A stretch of 34,812 bases of DNA. Source: Fusobacterium sp. (GTDB lineage: Bacteria; Fusobacteriota; Fusobacteriia; Fusobacteriales; Fusobacteriaceae). Below, piece by piece: positions 8,595 through 15,577 of this stretch; the stretch's first letter is position 1, and each line of letters begins with the position of its first letter. A program made the position numbers and the translations under genes. A model generated the notes under the pieces. That model saw only the letters and a list, made by a program, of their open reading frames with translations, was not told the origin of the DNA and did no database searches. The stretch spans positions 1 through 34,812 of the forward strand of contig NZ_JARHZE010000019.1 of NCBI RefSeq assembly GCF_029258315.1, given 5' to 3'.

Positions 8595-8623
8595 TTGACA
8601 AGATATATTTTCAGTAGTAAAAT
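8595..8623 (+). promoter_or_regulatory. Promoter of mrp
   Basis: A perfect -35 TTGACA (8595-8600), a 17-nt spacer and TAAAAT (8618-8623). The leader before the ATG at 8694 is about 65 nt, with no hairpin or terminator in it that I can see. Confidence 0.8.
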
Positions 8624-8693
8624 TATTCTGTAATATTCGGTAATTTTGTAAACTTTAACGAAACATTTTTCATCATAGTTTAGGGAGGAAATT

Positions 8694-9503
8694 ATGGCTA
8701 ATAAAGAAATGAACGAACTTGATTTAAGAGTTAAAAAAAATATGGAACAAATTAAACATAAAATTGTTGTTATGAGTGGAAAAGGTGGAGTTGGAAAATC
8801 TACTATGTCTACAAATATCGCTTATGGTTTAGCTTTAAGAGGATATAAAGTAGGTATCTTAGATGCTGATATTCACGGACCAAACGTAGCACTTATGCTT
8901 GGAAAAGAGGGGTATAAAGCTGCTACATTCAAACCACTTGAATTATTAGATGGAAATTTAAAAGTTGTATCTTTAAGTTTCTTCTTAGGATCTTCTGATG
9001 ATCCTATTATTTGGAGAGGACCTGCTAAGATAGGAGCTATCCACCAATTTTTAGGAGATGTTCAATGGGGAGAATTAGATTACTTAGTAGTTGACTTACC
9101 ACCTGGAACAGGAGACGAGCCTCTTACAATAGCTCAATCTATTGGAAAAGCTGATGGAAGTGTTATAGTAACTACTCCTCAAGAGGTTTCTATACTTGAC
9201 TCAAGAAAATCTATAAAATTCTCAAAACTTATAAACTTACCAATCCTTGGTATAGTTGAAAACATGAGTGGATTTGTTTGCCCTCATTGTGGAGAAAGAA
9301 TTGATATATTCAAAACTGGTGGAGGAGAAAAGACAGCTCAAGAACTAAACGTTGACTTCTTAGGAAAAGTTCCTATGAATCCTGCTATTGTTACTGCTGG
9401 AGATTCTGGAAATCCTTACATTGGTTCTGGAGAGAAAAACGCTGCTCACGATGCTTTAGAAGAGATCGTTGACAAGTTAGTTGCTAAAACTCAAAACAAA
9501 TAA
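8694..9503 (+). CDS. mrp: Mrp/NBP35-family Fe-S cluster carrier ATPase
   Basis: Cytosolic P-loop ATPase of the Mrp/ApbC/NBP35 family that assembles and transfers Fe-S clusters to apoproteins. The deviant Walker [10 protein letters not shown] sits at residues 29-37, [13 protein letters not shown] follows strand 2 and [13 protein letters not shown] is the switch region. The CxxC cluster ligand is in [11 protein letters not shown] (about 203-213). At 269 aa it lacks the N-terminal MIP18/DUF59 domain found in longer Mrp proteins, which is common in anaerobes. AGGGAGG precedes the ATG. It is transcribed alone. Confidence 0.93.
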   Translation: MANKEMNELDLRVKKNMEQIKHKIVVMSGKGGVGKSTMSTNIAYGLALRGYKVGILDADIHGPNVALMLGKEGYKAATFKPLELLDGNLKVVSLSFFLGSSDDPIIWRGPAKIGAIHQFLGDVQWGELDYLVVDLPPGTGDEPLTIAQSIGKADGSVIVTTPQEVSILDSRKSIKFSKLINLPILGIVENMSGFVCPHCGERIDIFKTGGGEKTAQELNVDFLGKVPMNPAIVTAGDSGNPYIGSGEKNAAHDALEEIVDKLVAKTQNK

Positions 9504-9542
9504 TTGATTTTCAATATTTTATTTAAAAATTAACTTTTTTTG

Positions 9543-9571
9543 TTGACAAGAATTAATTTTTTTGATAGAAT
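9543..9571 (+). promoter_or_regulatory. Promoter of tRNA-Gln
   Basis: A perfect -35 TTGACA (9543-9548), a 17-nt spacer and TAGAAT (9566-9571), 18 nt before the tRNA 5' end. It overlaps an 11-bp inverted repeat (9545-9581). Confidence 0.8.
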
Positions 9572-9581
9572 AATTCTTGTC
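9545..9581 (+). repeat. Perfect 11-bp inverted repeat across the tRNA promoter
   Basis: GACAAGAATTA (9545-9555) and TAATTCTTGTC (9571-9581) are exact reverse complements separated by 15 nt. The left arm overlaps the -35 and the right arm begins in the -10 and covers the predicted start. Confidence 0.7.
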
Positions 9582-9589
9582 TAACAAGT

Positions 9590-9664
9590 TGGGATGTCGC
9601 CAAGCGGTAAGGCAACGGACTTTGACTCCGTTATGCGTTGGTTCGAATCCAGCCATCCCAGCCA
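9590..9664 (+). tRNA. tRNA-Gln (anticodon UUG)
   Basis: The acceptor stem TGGGATG (9590-9596) pairs with CATCCCA (9654-9660), followed by discriminator G and an encoded CCA (9662-9664). The anticodon stem ACGGA/TCCGT encloses CTTTGAC, giving anticodon TTG at 9622-9624, which reads CAA. The T-loop GTTCGAATC is standard. It has its own promoter and terminator, so it is a single-gene unit. U34 of this tRNA is a known target class for mnm5s2U and MnmH modification. Confidence 0.97.
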
Positions 9665-9680
9665 TTAAACAATAACCAAG

Positions 9681-9714
9681 CCTTTTAATCTTATGATTAA
9701 AAGGTTTTTTTTTT
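9681..9714 (+). terminator. Terminator of tRNA-Gln
   Basis: A perfect 10-bp stem (CCTTTTAATC at 9681-9690 with GATTAAAAGG at 9695-9704), a TTAT loop and ten T. Confidence 0.92.
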
Positions 9715-9731
9715 ACAATTTTATAATTTCG

Positions 9732-9761
9732 TTTGATATTTTTTATCAAAAAGAGTATACT
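9732..9761 (+). promoter_or_regulatory. Promoter and inverted repeat of the GntR gene
   Basis: TTGATA (9733-9738), a 17-nt spacer and TATACT (9756-9761). TTTGATA (9732-9738) and TATCAAA (9744-9750) form a perfect 7-bp inverted repeat over the -35 and spacer, the right place for an autoregulatory operator. Binding by the GntR protein is inference. Confidence 0.6.
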
Positions 9762-9792
9762 ATTAATAAATATTATTAAGAAGAGGTTTTTT

Positions 9793-10428
9793 ATGGGGAA
9801 CTATGTAAATTTAAAAGAAAAAGCTTATTGTTTTATAAAAAACAAAATAATAAATCTTGAATTTGCTCCTGGAGAGTATTTAGAAGAAAAAAAATTAGGC
9901 GATTTATTAGAGATAAGTCGTACTCCTGTTAGAGAAGCTTTAGCTAAATTAGAAAATGAACTTTGGGTTACAAATATGCCTCGTAAAGGTATTTTCGTAA
10001 CAAACATTGACGAAAATATGGTTAATGCTATTTTCGAAGTTAGAATACACTTTGAACCTGCTATTTTAGAACTTGCTTTTTCTAACCTGTCTGCTGTTAA
10101 ACTTCAACTTTTTAAAAGTAGATTTGAAGAATATGAAAATTGGAATCAAGCTGAAAGAGATAAAATTGACAATGATTTCCATCTTTATATTTTTAATTCT
10201 GTCGATAATATTTTTGTAAAAAATATGTTAAATACTACTTTTGATCATCTTGTAAGAGTAAGAAAATTTTCTTTCGATAAAAAAAGTAAAGAAAGAATAG
10301 AAGAATCAAATAGGGAACATATTGAAACTATTGATTATATTCTTGCTGGTGAAAAAGAAAAAGCTGTTAAAGCCTTCAGAAAACATATTGAAAATTCTTA
10401 TAAGTATTATCTAGGAATACTTTTTTAA
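9793..10428 (+). CDS. GntR-family (FCD subfamily) transcriptional regulator
   Basis: DNA-binding regulator of 211 aa. The N-terminal winged HTH (residues 5-70) shows the GntR pattern FAPGEYLEEKKLGDLLEISRTPVREALAKLE. The C-terminal part (about 75-205) is an all-helical FCD effector domain with FEVRIHFEPAILELAF, a DNDFHLYIF segment and SNREHIETIDYILAGEKEKAVKAFRKHIE, which supply the usual metal- or acid-binding histidines. The frame is open from 9733, but the ATG at 9793 is preferred because it has AAGAGG upstream and matches the family start. FCD members typically sense carboxylic acids or sugar acids. No catabolic operon adjoins it, so the target is unknown apart from likely autoregulation. 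Confidence 0.9.
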   Translation: MGNYVNLKEKAYCFIKNKIINLEFAPGEYLEEKKLGDLLEISRTPVREALAKLENELWVTNMPRKGIFVTNIDENMVNAIFEVRIHFEPAILELAFSNLSAVKLQLFKSRFEEYENWNQAERDKIDNDFHLYIFNSVDNIFVKNMLNTTFDHLVRVRKFSFDKKSKERIEESNREHIETIDYILAGEKEKAVKAFRKHIENSYKYYLGILF

Positions 10429-10430
10429 TA

Positions 10431-10459
10431 AATACTGACAATAGCGTCAGTATTTTTTT
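10431..10459 (+). terminator. Terminator of the GntR gene
   Basis: A 9-bp stem AATACTGAC/GTCAGTATT around AATAGC, followed by a T run to 10459. Confidence 0.9.
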
Positions 10460-10500
10460 ATTTCAACTTCTATATTAAAACGAAAGTAAAAAAATAACAT
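10447..10500 (-). CDS. Possible 17-aa peptide with a strong ribosome-binding site
   Basis: On the minus strand a full AAGGAGGT (10516-10509) sits 8 nt upstream of an ATG opening a 17-codon frame, MLFFYFRFNIEVEIKKY. It ends inside the stem of the GntR terminator. The peptide is hydrophobic and aromatic at the start and charged at the end. It may be a real small peptide, or the leftover start of a lost gene. I see no good minus-strand promoter for it. No function is proposed. Confidence 0.2.
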   Translation of the reverse strand: MLFFYFRFNIEVEIKKY

Positions 10501-10545
10501 ATTTTGATACCTCCTTGACTCCATATAAAAAAATATCTCTACTAG

Positions 10546-10568
10546 ACTGATCATTCATCAGTTTTTTT
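10546..10568 (+). terminator. Orphan terminator-like hairpin
   Basis: ACTGAT/ATCAGT (10546-10551 and 10557-10562) with a 5-nt loop and a run of seven T on the plus strand. No gene ends here. A TTGACT lies at 10514-10519, but the element 17 nt further on (TCTACT) is a poor -10. The rest of 10460-10640 holds nothing else I can name. Confidence 0.4.
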
Positions 10569-10633
10569 ATTTATAAAATTTTGGAGTTTTTTTCTATTTT
10601 CAACTTAAAAAATTAATCTATAATTTCCTTATA

Positions 10634-10671
10634 AATAAAAAAAGCCAAAGAGATAAAATATCCCTTTAGCT
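10634..10671 (-). terminator. Terminator of the M15 peptidase gene
   Basis: On the minus strand a 13-bp stem with two G-T pairs (arms 10659-10671 and 10643-10655) and a 3-nt loop is followed by TTTTTTTATT. It lies 55 nt beyond the gene. Confidence 0.85.
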
Positions 10672-10726
10672 AATTTAAAAATATAAAGTCATTTAAATTT
10701 ATAACTCTACTTTTTTATCTATAAAA

Positions 10727-11194
10727 TCATTGTCTTCTCTCTTCTCTTAGATTTTCTTTAAAACTTATATGTATATACTTTCTTCTTCTATATATAATAA
10801 TCTGATCGTAGCTATACCCCGATTTTATTATTCTATTAAAAGCTTTTCTTATATCCCCTCTTATTGTAAAATCCACTGCTAAACCTTTAGTATGAGCTGA
10901 GGTACTACTTCCACCTATTCTTCTATTTATCTTATATCCTCTGTACCAACTGTTTATATGTAAAGGTTCTCCCACTATTCTCCTTATTTTTTCCATTCTC
11001 CAAGCTGTACTTCTTATTCTTTTAAAGTCAGCTCTTGTAGGATAATTAGATATTCTATGTCTTTTTCCATAGGAACTATAAGTCGCTTCATAAAAATTGA
11101 AATTTCTTGAAATTTTATAACTTCCTCTTTTTTGGACTCGACCACAACTAACAAATAAAAATATAATCATAAAAATACTTATTAATTTTTTCAT
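10727..11194 (-). CDS. M15-family peptidase-like lipoprotein
   Basis: A 155-aa envelope protein with a lipoprotein signal ending in FVSC (Cys17), followed by a Peptidase M15A-type domain (D-Ala-D-Ala carboxypeptidase / endolysin-like zinc peptidase). The zinc-ligand signature SxHxxGxAxD is present as SAHTKGLAVDF (about 98-108), and the second histidine is in KYIHISF near residue 142. INSWYRGYKINRRIGG is the usual lead-in to the active site. The mature protein is strikingly basic and probably acts on peptidoglycan from a membrane-anchored position. It has its own promoter and terminator. Activity is inferred from the motifs; a catalytic acidic residue before the last His is not obvious. Confidence 0.82.
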   Translation of the reverse strand: MKKLISIFMIIFLFVSCGRVQKRGSYKISRNFNFYEATYSSYGKRHRISNYPTRADFKRIRSTAWRMEKIRRIVGEPLHINSWYRGYKINRRIGGSSTSAHTKGLAVDFTIRGDIRKAFNRIIKSGYSYDQIIIYRRRKYIHISFKENLREERRQ

Positions 11195-11225
11195 TAATCT
11201 TTAATCCTTTTTTTAGTTTTTTTTA

Positions 11226-11255
11226 ATTATATCATAACTTTTTATACTCTTACAA
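11226..11255 (-). promoter_or_regulatory. Promoter of the M15 peptidase gene
   Basis: On the minus strand TTGTAA (11255-11250), an 18-nt spacer and TGATATAAT, which is an extended -10 with TATAAT at 11231-11226. Confidence 0.7.
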
Positions 11256-11433
11256 GATTATTCTTTGGAATTTTTTTCCTATTTTTTTACAGAAAAGTGA
11301 AATTTTTGCCTATTTTTATATTTTATTTTTTTAATCCTTCACTAATCCTATATAAAAAAGGAAGTATTTTTTTATTATTTTGGCATTCAAATTGCTAATT
11401 TATACTCATTACTTAAAAAATAGGGGGTTATTT

Positions 11434-12645
11434 ATGTTAGAAATTAAATTGGATATATTCCAAACACTAGCATTCACAGTTTTACTTATTTGGTTAGGAG
11501 ATTTTTTAAGACAAAAGTTTCCTATTTTAAAGAAGTATTGTATTCCGTCAGCTGTTGTTGGAGGTTTATTATTTGCTATTCTTGCATGTTTCTTACATGT
11601 TAAAGGTTTAGTAGATTTTAAATTTGACAGTAAGACTACAAATACTTTATTCTATTGTTTATTCTTTGCTGCCAGTGGAGCTGCTGCTGGACTTAGCCTA
11701 TTAAAAAAAGGTGGAAAATTAATAGCTATATTCACTTTCCTAGCTGCTGCTACTGCATTTTTACAAAATGTACTAGCTGTTGGACTTGGTAAAGTTTTAG
11801 GTGTTCAACCACTTATTGCTCTTATGACAGGATCAATTCCTATGACTGGTGGACACGGAAATGCTGCTTCATTTGCACCTATAGCTGAAAAAATGGGAGC
11901 TACTGGAGCTATGGAAGTTGCTATCGCTGCTGCTACTTTCGGATTAATTTCTGGATGTATAGTTGGTGGACCTTTAGGTAACGCTATCGTTCAAAAATAT
12001 GGATTAAAAGGAAGTGCTACTGCTGAAGAAGTTGCTGAAATGGAAAAAGCAAGTCAAAAAACTTTTACTTTAGATAAATCAAGATCTTTAAAAGCTACTT
12101 GTTTAATGTTTATAGCTTGTGGATTTGGAGCTACTTTATTCGCAATATTAAAGAAAGCTCTTCCAGGAGTTAACTTACCAATTCACGTTCTTTGTATGCT
12201 TGGTGGATTAATTATAAGAATTATATATGATGTATTCATCGGAGAAGATGAGGCTCTTTATGAGTGTATCGACTCTCTTGGAGAAATTTCATTAGCAATG
12301 TTCGTTACTATGTCTATTATGACTATGAAATTATGGCAATTAGCTGACCTTGCTATTCCTATGGTTATTCTATTATTTGCACAAGTTGTTATGATAGTTT
12401 TATTCGCTGCATTCATTTCTTTCAGATTACTTGGAAAGAACTACGATGCTGCTGTTATGGCTGTTGGACATACTGGATTTGGTTTAGGTGCTGTTCCTGT
12501 TTCTATGGCAACAATGAAAACTGTTTGTGATAAATATGGATATTCAAAAATAGCTTTCTTCGTTGTTCCAGTAATCGGAGGACTTATCAGTAACTTCACT
12601 AATGCTGCTATTATAACTTTCTTCTTAAACTTATATAGCAAATAG
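11434..12645 (+). CDS. gltS: Sodium/glutamate symporter
   Basis: Inner-membrane Na+:glutamate symporter of the GltS (ESS) family. From the ATG at 11434 the protein is 403 aa, close to E. coli GltS, with about ten hydrophobic segments in two inverted halves. The two substrate-pore motifs are visible: MTGSIPMTGGHGNAASFAP in the first half and MAVGHTGFGLGAVPVSMATM in the second. The frame is open from 11380, but the internal ATG has TAGGGGG upstream and matches the family start. Glutamate import suits an amino-acid-fermenting anaerobe. The promoter is unclear; TTGGCA near 11380 with a downstream TATACT has a short 15-nt spacer. Confidence 0.95.
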   Translation: MLEIKLDIFQTLAFTVLLIWLGDFLRQKFPILKKYCIPSAVVGGLLFAILACFLHVKGLVDFKFDSKTTNTLFYCLFFAASGAAAGLSLLKKGGKLIAIFTFLAAATAFLQNVLAVGLGKVLGVQPLIALMTGSIPMTGGHGNAASFAPIAEKMGATGAMEVAIAAATFGLISGCIVGGPLGNAIVQKYGLKGSATAEEVAEMEKASQKTFTLDKSRSLKATCLMFIACGFGATLFAILKKALPGVNLPIHVLCMLGGLIIRIIYDVFIGEDEALYECIDSLGEISLAMFVTMSIMTMKLWQLADLAIPMVILLFAQVVMIVLFAAFISFRLLGKNYDAAVMAVGHTGFGLGAVPVSMATMKTVCDKYGYSKIAFFVVPVIGGLISNFTNAAIITFFLNLYSK

Positions 12646-12660
12646 AATATTTTAATAAGA

Positions 12661-12694
12661 AAAAAACCTTCCTCAACCAAGGAAGGTTTTTTTT
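12661..12694. terminator. Bidirectional terminator between gltS and the outer-membrane protein gene
   Basis: AACCTTCCT (12665-12673) pairs with AGGAAGGTT (12680-12688). There is a T run on the plus side and the matching A run upstream, so it serves both convergent genes. Confidence 0.92.
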
Positions 12695-12695
12695 A

Positions 12696-13181
12696 TTAGA
12701 ATATACTAAATCCAACTACAAGTGAAACTTGATTTAAATTATCATCGTCCATTTTTGTTCTAGAATATAATAATTCAGCTTCCATATTGAAGAAGTACAT
12801 TCCTACACCAGCACCATAATATAAGCTACCATCTTTATCTCTGTAATCATCGTCTGTATAAAGTACTCTTCCTAGTTTTCCAACTATATATGGTTGAACT
12901 GGAATTAAAGGAAAGAAATTAAATTTTGCAAGTCCATAAACTGGAACTGTTTCAACTTCAACCTCATCTGCACTTTTATTATAAGCTATTCCTACCCCTA
13001 GATCTGCTAAAGCAAAACTTTGAGTAACTTCCACTCCAAATGTTGGAGCATAGTTTTCAAAACTTCCACTCTCTTTATTATAAGATGAAGAGTTTGTGAT
13101 ACCTCCTAATCTAAAATGTGCATCTAGTGCAAGAATATTTACAGAAAATAAAAGAAATATTCCTAATAATAATTTTTTCAT
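12696..13181 (-). CDS. Small beta-barrel outer-membrane protein
   Basis: A 161-aa protein with a signal peptide (about residues 1-19, ending LALDA) and a mature chain of alternating hydrophobic and polar residues with many Tyr, Gly and Asn. It ends in a terminal phenylalanine (LVVGFSIF), the C-terminal signature recognised by the BAM machinery. The size fits an 8-stranded OmpA/OmpW-like barrel. AGGGAGGTG precedes the ATG. No enzymatic signature is present; a structural or pore role is likely, but the specific family is not recognised. Confidence 0.75.
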   Translation of the reverse strand: MKKLLLGIFLLFSVNILALDAHFRLGGITNSSSYNKESGSFENYAPTFGVEVTQSFALADLGVGIAYNKSADEVEVETVPVYGLAKFNFFPLIPVQPYIVGKLGRVLYTDDDYRDKDGSLYYGAGVGMYFFNMEAELLYSRTKMDDDNLNQVSLVVGFSIF

Positions 13182-13216
13182 CTTGTTGCACCTCCCTTTC
13201 TTTTAAACTTAAAAGA

Positions 13217-13245
13217 ATTATAGCACAAATATTTAAGTTTTTCAA
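13217..13245 (-). promoter_or_regulatory. Promoter of the outer-membrane protein gene
   Basis: On the minus strand TTGAAA (13245-13240), a 17-nt spacer and TATAAT (13222-13217). An 8-bp inverted repeat, TTCTTTTA/TAAAAGAA (13198-13217), covers the predicted start. The -35 overlaps the T tract of the upstream crr terminator by two bases. Confidence 0.75.
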
Positions 13246-13281
13246 AAAAAAGAAAATAGCCAGAATACCAGCTATTTTCTT
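13244..13281 (-). terminator. Terminator of the ptsG-crr operon
   Basis: On the minus strand AAGAAAATAGC (13281-13271) pairs with GCTATTTTCTT (13260-13250) around a 10-nt loop, followed by more T. Confidence 0.85.
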
Positions 13282-13318
13282 AATTTGTTTGTGTGTATTT
13301 TTTAATTTAGATTATAGA

Positions 13319-13810
13319 TTACTTTAAATAAATTTTCATCAAAAGGTCTCCTGCTTTTATCTGACCTTTCCCTAAAACTTCTATCTTTTCAACCATATCC
13401 ATAGAAGTAATTATTATTGGAGTTTTAACTGAAGGAGCATTTTCTTTTAAATATGCTAAATCATACTCTATAAGTTTTTCTCCTTTTTTTGCTGTATCAG
13501 ATATTGCTAATCTTTTTAGACCTTTTCCATTTAATTTTACTGTATCTACTCCAAAGTGAACTATCATCTCTAGTCCCTCTTTTGTTTCAATACTTACAGC
13601 ATGGTTTGTATCAAATATATCAATTTGAGCATCTACTGGTGCAAATATCCCCCCTTCACTTGGTTCTATTGCACATCCATCTCCTATCATCTTTTGGGCA
13701 AAAGCCTCATCTGGAACCTCTTCTAAAGTTATAACTGTTCCATTTAATGGTGAATATATTTCCACCACTTTTTCATTTTTAGATTTTTTAAATATATCAA
13801 ATAATCCCAT
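13319..13810 (-). CDS. crr: PTS glucose-type IIA component (IIA-Glc)
   Basis: Cytosolic IIA of the glucose PTS family, 163 aa. It accepts phosphate from HPr and passes it to IIB. The phosphorylated histidine is His85 in MIVHFGVDTVKLNGKG, and the partner is His70 in FDTNHAVSIET, matching His90 and His75 of E. coli IIA-Glc. YSPLNGTVITLEEVPDEAFAQKMIGDG is the standard first half. It lies 13 nt downstream of ptsG in the same operon and ends at the terminator at 13244-13281. In enteric bacteria this protein also regulates other uptake systems; whether it does so here cannot be told. Confidence 0.94.
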   Translation of the reverse strand: MGLFDIFKKSKNEKVVEIYSPLNGTVITLEEVPDEAFAQKMIGDGCAIEPSEGGIFAPVDAQIDIFDTNHAVSIETKEGLEMIVHFGVDTVKLNGKGLKRLAISDTAKKGEKLIEYDLAYLKENAPSVKTPIIITSMDMVEKIEVLGKGQIKAGDLLMKIYLK

Positions 13811-13823
13811 TTTTTCCTCCTAA

Positions 13824-15305
13824 TTAAAGATCTGTCATTTTCTTTAAATCATTACAAATAAATTGAGCTTTTGAACCAAAAATTGCTTGAACTCCATTTT
13901 TTCCAACTTTTAAAACTCCAGATGCACCTAATTTTTTTAACTCTTTATCCTCTACTAAACCTGTATCTTTAACTTCAACTCTAAGTCTTGTTATACAAGC
14001 ATCTAAAGAAACTAGGTTATCTTTTCCACCTAAAGCATTTAATACTCCAACAGCTAATTCTTCCTCTCCTAATTCTACTTTTTCCTCTTCAGTTTTTTTC
14101 TCTCTTCCTGGAGTCATTAAATTGAATTTTCTTATTGCAAATCTAAATCCAAAATAGTAGATAACTGAGAAACAAAGTCCAACTAATACAGCCACATGCC
14201 ATCTTGTTTCAAACCCTTCACTTCCTGGAAGTATTCCAAAAACTATAAAGTCAACCAATCCACCAGAGAAAGTTAAACCTATTCTGATATTAAGAATATT
14301 CATTAACATAAATGCTAATCCTGCAAATAAGCAGTGAACTCCATATAATATAGGAGCAACAAATAGGAATGAAAATTCTAATGGTTCAGTAATTCCTGTT
14401 AAAAATGATGTTAAAGCTGCTGAGAATAAAATTCCTCCAACTAATTTTTTATTTTCTTTTCTTGCTTCGTGATACATTGCTAAAGCTGCACCTGGTAATC
14501 CAAACATCATTATTATAAATTTACCAGTTAAGAATTTTCCAGCTCCTTGATAAGTTGCTGAACTAAAGTTAGTAACTCCGTCTTTTAACATTGCAAACCA
14601 AATTGTTTGGTCCCCTTTTACTATATCTCCAGCTTTATTTATGTACTCTCCAAAATCATACCAGAATGGAGCGTAGAATATATGGTGTAATCCAAATGGA
14701 ATCAATGATCTTTCTACCAAACCAAACATAAATGTTGATATATTTGTATTTCCTTCATTGGCGATATATGATAATTTGGCTAATCCTATTTGGACTGGTT
14801 GCCAGATAGTTGGCATTGCCATTCCAACTAAAAATGCTGTTATTGCTGTCATTATTGGAACTAATCTTTTTCCAGCAAAGAATCCTAAGAATGGTGGTAG
14901 TTCTGTTTTATAAAACTTTTTATAACAGATTGCTGCTATTACCCCAGCTATTAATCCACCAAAAACTCCTGTTTGAAGTGTAGGTATTCCCATTACCATC
15001 GCATACCCTTTATTTCCTGCTTCTATCATAGCTTGAGCATCTGTGATAGTTCCCATAGTAGTGCACATAATTAACAGAGCTACTATTGCTGCTAAACCTG
15101 CAACCCCATCTCCACCAACTAATCCTATCGCTGCCCCCACAGCAAATAATAGTGGTAAGTTTCCAAATATAACCCCTCCAACTTGTTCCATTAAAGGCAT
15201 CTGTAATTTGTTACCAAATGCTAAAAATAGTCCTGCTGCTGGTAAAATAGCAACTGGAGTCATCAACGCTTTTCCAACTTTTTGAATTTCTGCAAATACT
15301 TTCAT
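13824..15305 (-). CDS. ptsG: PTS glucose-type transporter IIBC
   Basis: Membrane-bound IIC permease plus cytosolic IIB domain of the glucose/GlcNAc PTS family, 493 aa from the ATG at 15305. The IIC part has about ten hydrophobic segments, the ERSLIPFGLHHIFYAPFW loop and the GITEPLEF sugar-site motif (about 304-311). IIB follows a charged linker after MTPGREKK; its phosphocysteine is Cys437 in SLDACITRLRVEV. The layout matches PtsG more than NagE, but glucose specificity is inferred. The start is unusual: the frame opens at a GTG at 15335 that overlaps the GGAGGG, and the ATG at 15305 is 29 nt away from it. See the leader element at 15303-15341. Confidence 0.9.
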   Translation of the reverse strand: MKVFAEIQKVGKALMTPVAILPAAGLFLAFGNKLQMPLMEQVGGVIFGNLPLLFAVGAAIGLVGGDGVAGLAAIVALLIMCTTMGTITDAQAMIEAGNKGYAMVMGIPTLQTGVFGGLIAGVIAAICYKKFYKTELPPFLGFFAGKRLVPIMTAITAFLVGMAMPTIWQPVQIGLAKLSYIANEGNTNISTFMFGLVERSLIPFGLHHIFYAPFWYDFGEYINKAGDIVKGDQTIWFAMLKDGVTNFSSATYQGAGKFLTGKFIIMMFGLPGAALAMYHEARKENKKLVGGILFSAALTSFLTGITEPLEFSFLFVAPILYGVHCLFAGLAFMLMNILNIRIGLTFSGGLVDFIVFGILPGSEGFETRWHVAVLVGLCFSVIYYFGFRFAIRKFNLMTPGREKKTEEEKVELGEEELAVGVLNALGGKDNLVSLDACITRLRVEVKDTGLVEDKELKKLGASGVLKVGKNGVQAIFGSKAQFICNDLKKMTDL

Positions 15306-15341
15306 CTCTTTTTTTATGTGAATAAATTCACACACCCTCCT
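15303..15341 (-). promoter_or_regulatory. ptsG start region with hairpin between Shine-Dalgarno and ATG
   Basis: On the minus strand GGAGGG (15340-15335) is followed directly by a hairpin (15334-15315) of 8 bp, including one G-U, with a UUUA loop. Nine nt then lead to the ATG. With the hairpin folded, the effective spacing is 9 nt instead of 29. The core 15332-15317, TGTGA-N6-TCACA, is also an exact match to the E. coli CRP half-site consensus, so it could be a protein site rather than an RNA element. Confidence 0.55.
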
Positions 15342-15421
15342 TTTTTTAATCTTTTAAACACTCTTTGATGTATAGTACTTTTTTTGTTATTTATGTTTTA
15401 TTTTATTCTGATTTGATTTTA

Positions 15422-15461
15422 TATTATCACATCTCTAGAAAAAAAGTCAAGTTTTTTTCTA
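15422..15461 (-). promoter_or_regulatory. Promoter of ptsG-crr with inverted repeat over the -35
   Basis: On the minus strand the -35 is TTGACT (15450-15445), followed by GATAAT at 16 nt (15428-15423) or TAATAT at 18 nt. TAGAAAAAAA (15436-15445) and TTTTTTTCTA (15452-15461) are a perfect 10-bp inverted repeat around the core of the -35. The leader is over 100 nt and includes ATAGTAC (15372-15378), also found at the ptsH promoter. Confidence 0.55.
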
Positions 15462-15495
15462 AAAAAATGAGCCTTTTTTTTGCAATATTTTTTTA

Positions 15496-15524
15496 TTGAC
15501 TTTTATAAAATTATATTGTATTAT
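15496..15524 (+). promoter_or_regulatory. Promoter of the Mu-transposase-like gene
   Basis: TTGACT (15496-15501), a 17-nt spacer and TATTAT (15519-15524), about 54 nt before the ATG. Confidence 0.75.
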
Positions 15525-15542
15525 ACAATTGATTATTGTATT
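15515..15542 (+). promoter_or_regulatory. Palindrome and direct repeat at the Mu-like gene promoter
   Basis: ATTGTAT-T-ATACAAT (15515-15529) is a perfect 7-1-7 palindrome that covers the -10. ATTGTATT recurs at 15535-15542, 20 bp further on, nearly two helical turns. This is the shape of an autoregulatory operator; the binding protein is unknown. Confidence 0.5.
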
Positions 15543-15577
15543 TTGAACTATTTTTTTATAAATATGGGAGTATCAAA

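Noticed and set aside
13489-13734. 81-codon frame opposite crr
   Set aside because: Leucine- and glutamine-rich translation typical of antisense reading of a real gene, and fully contained in crr.
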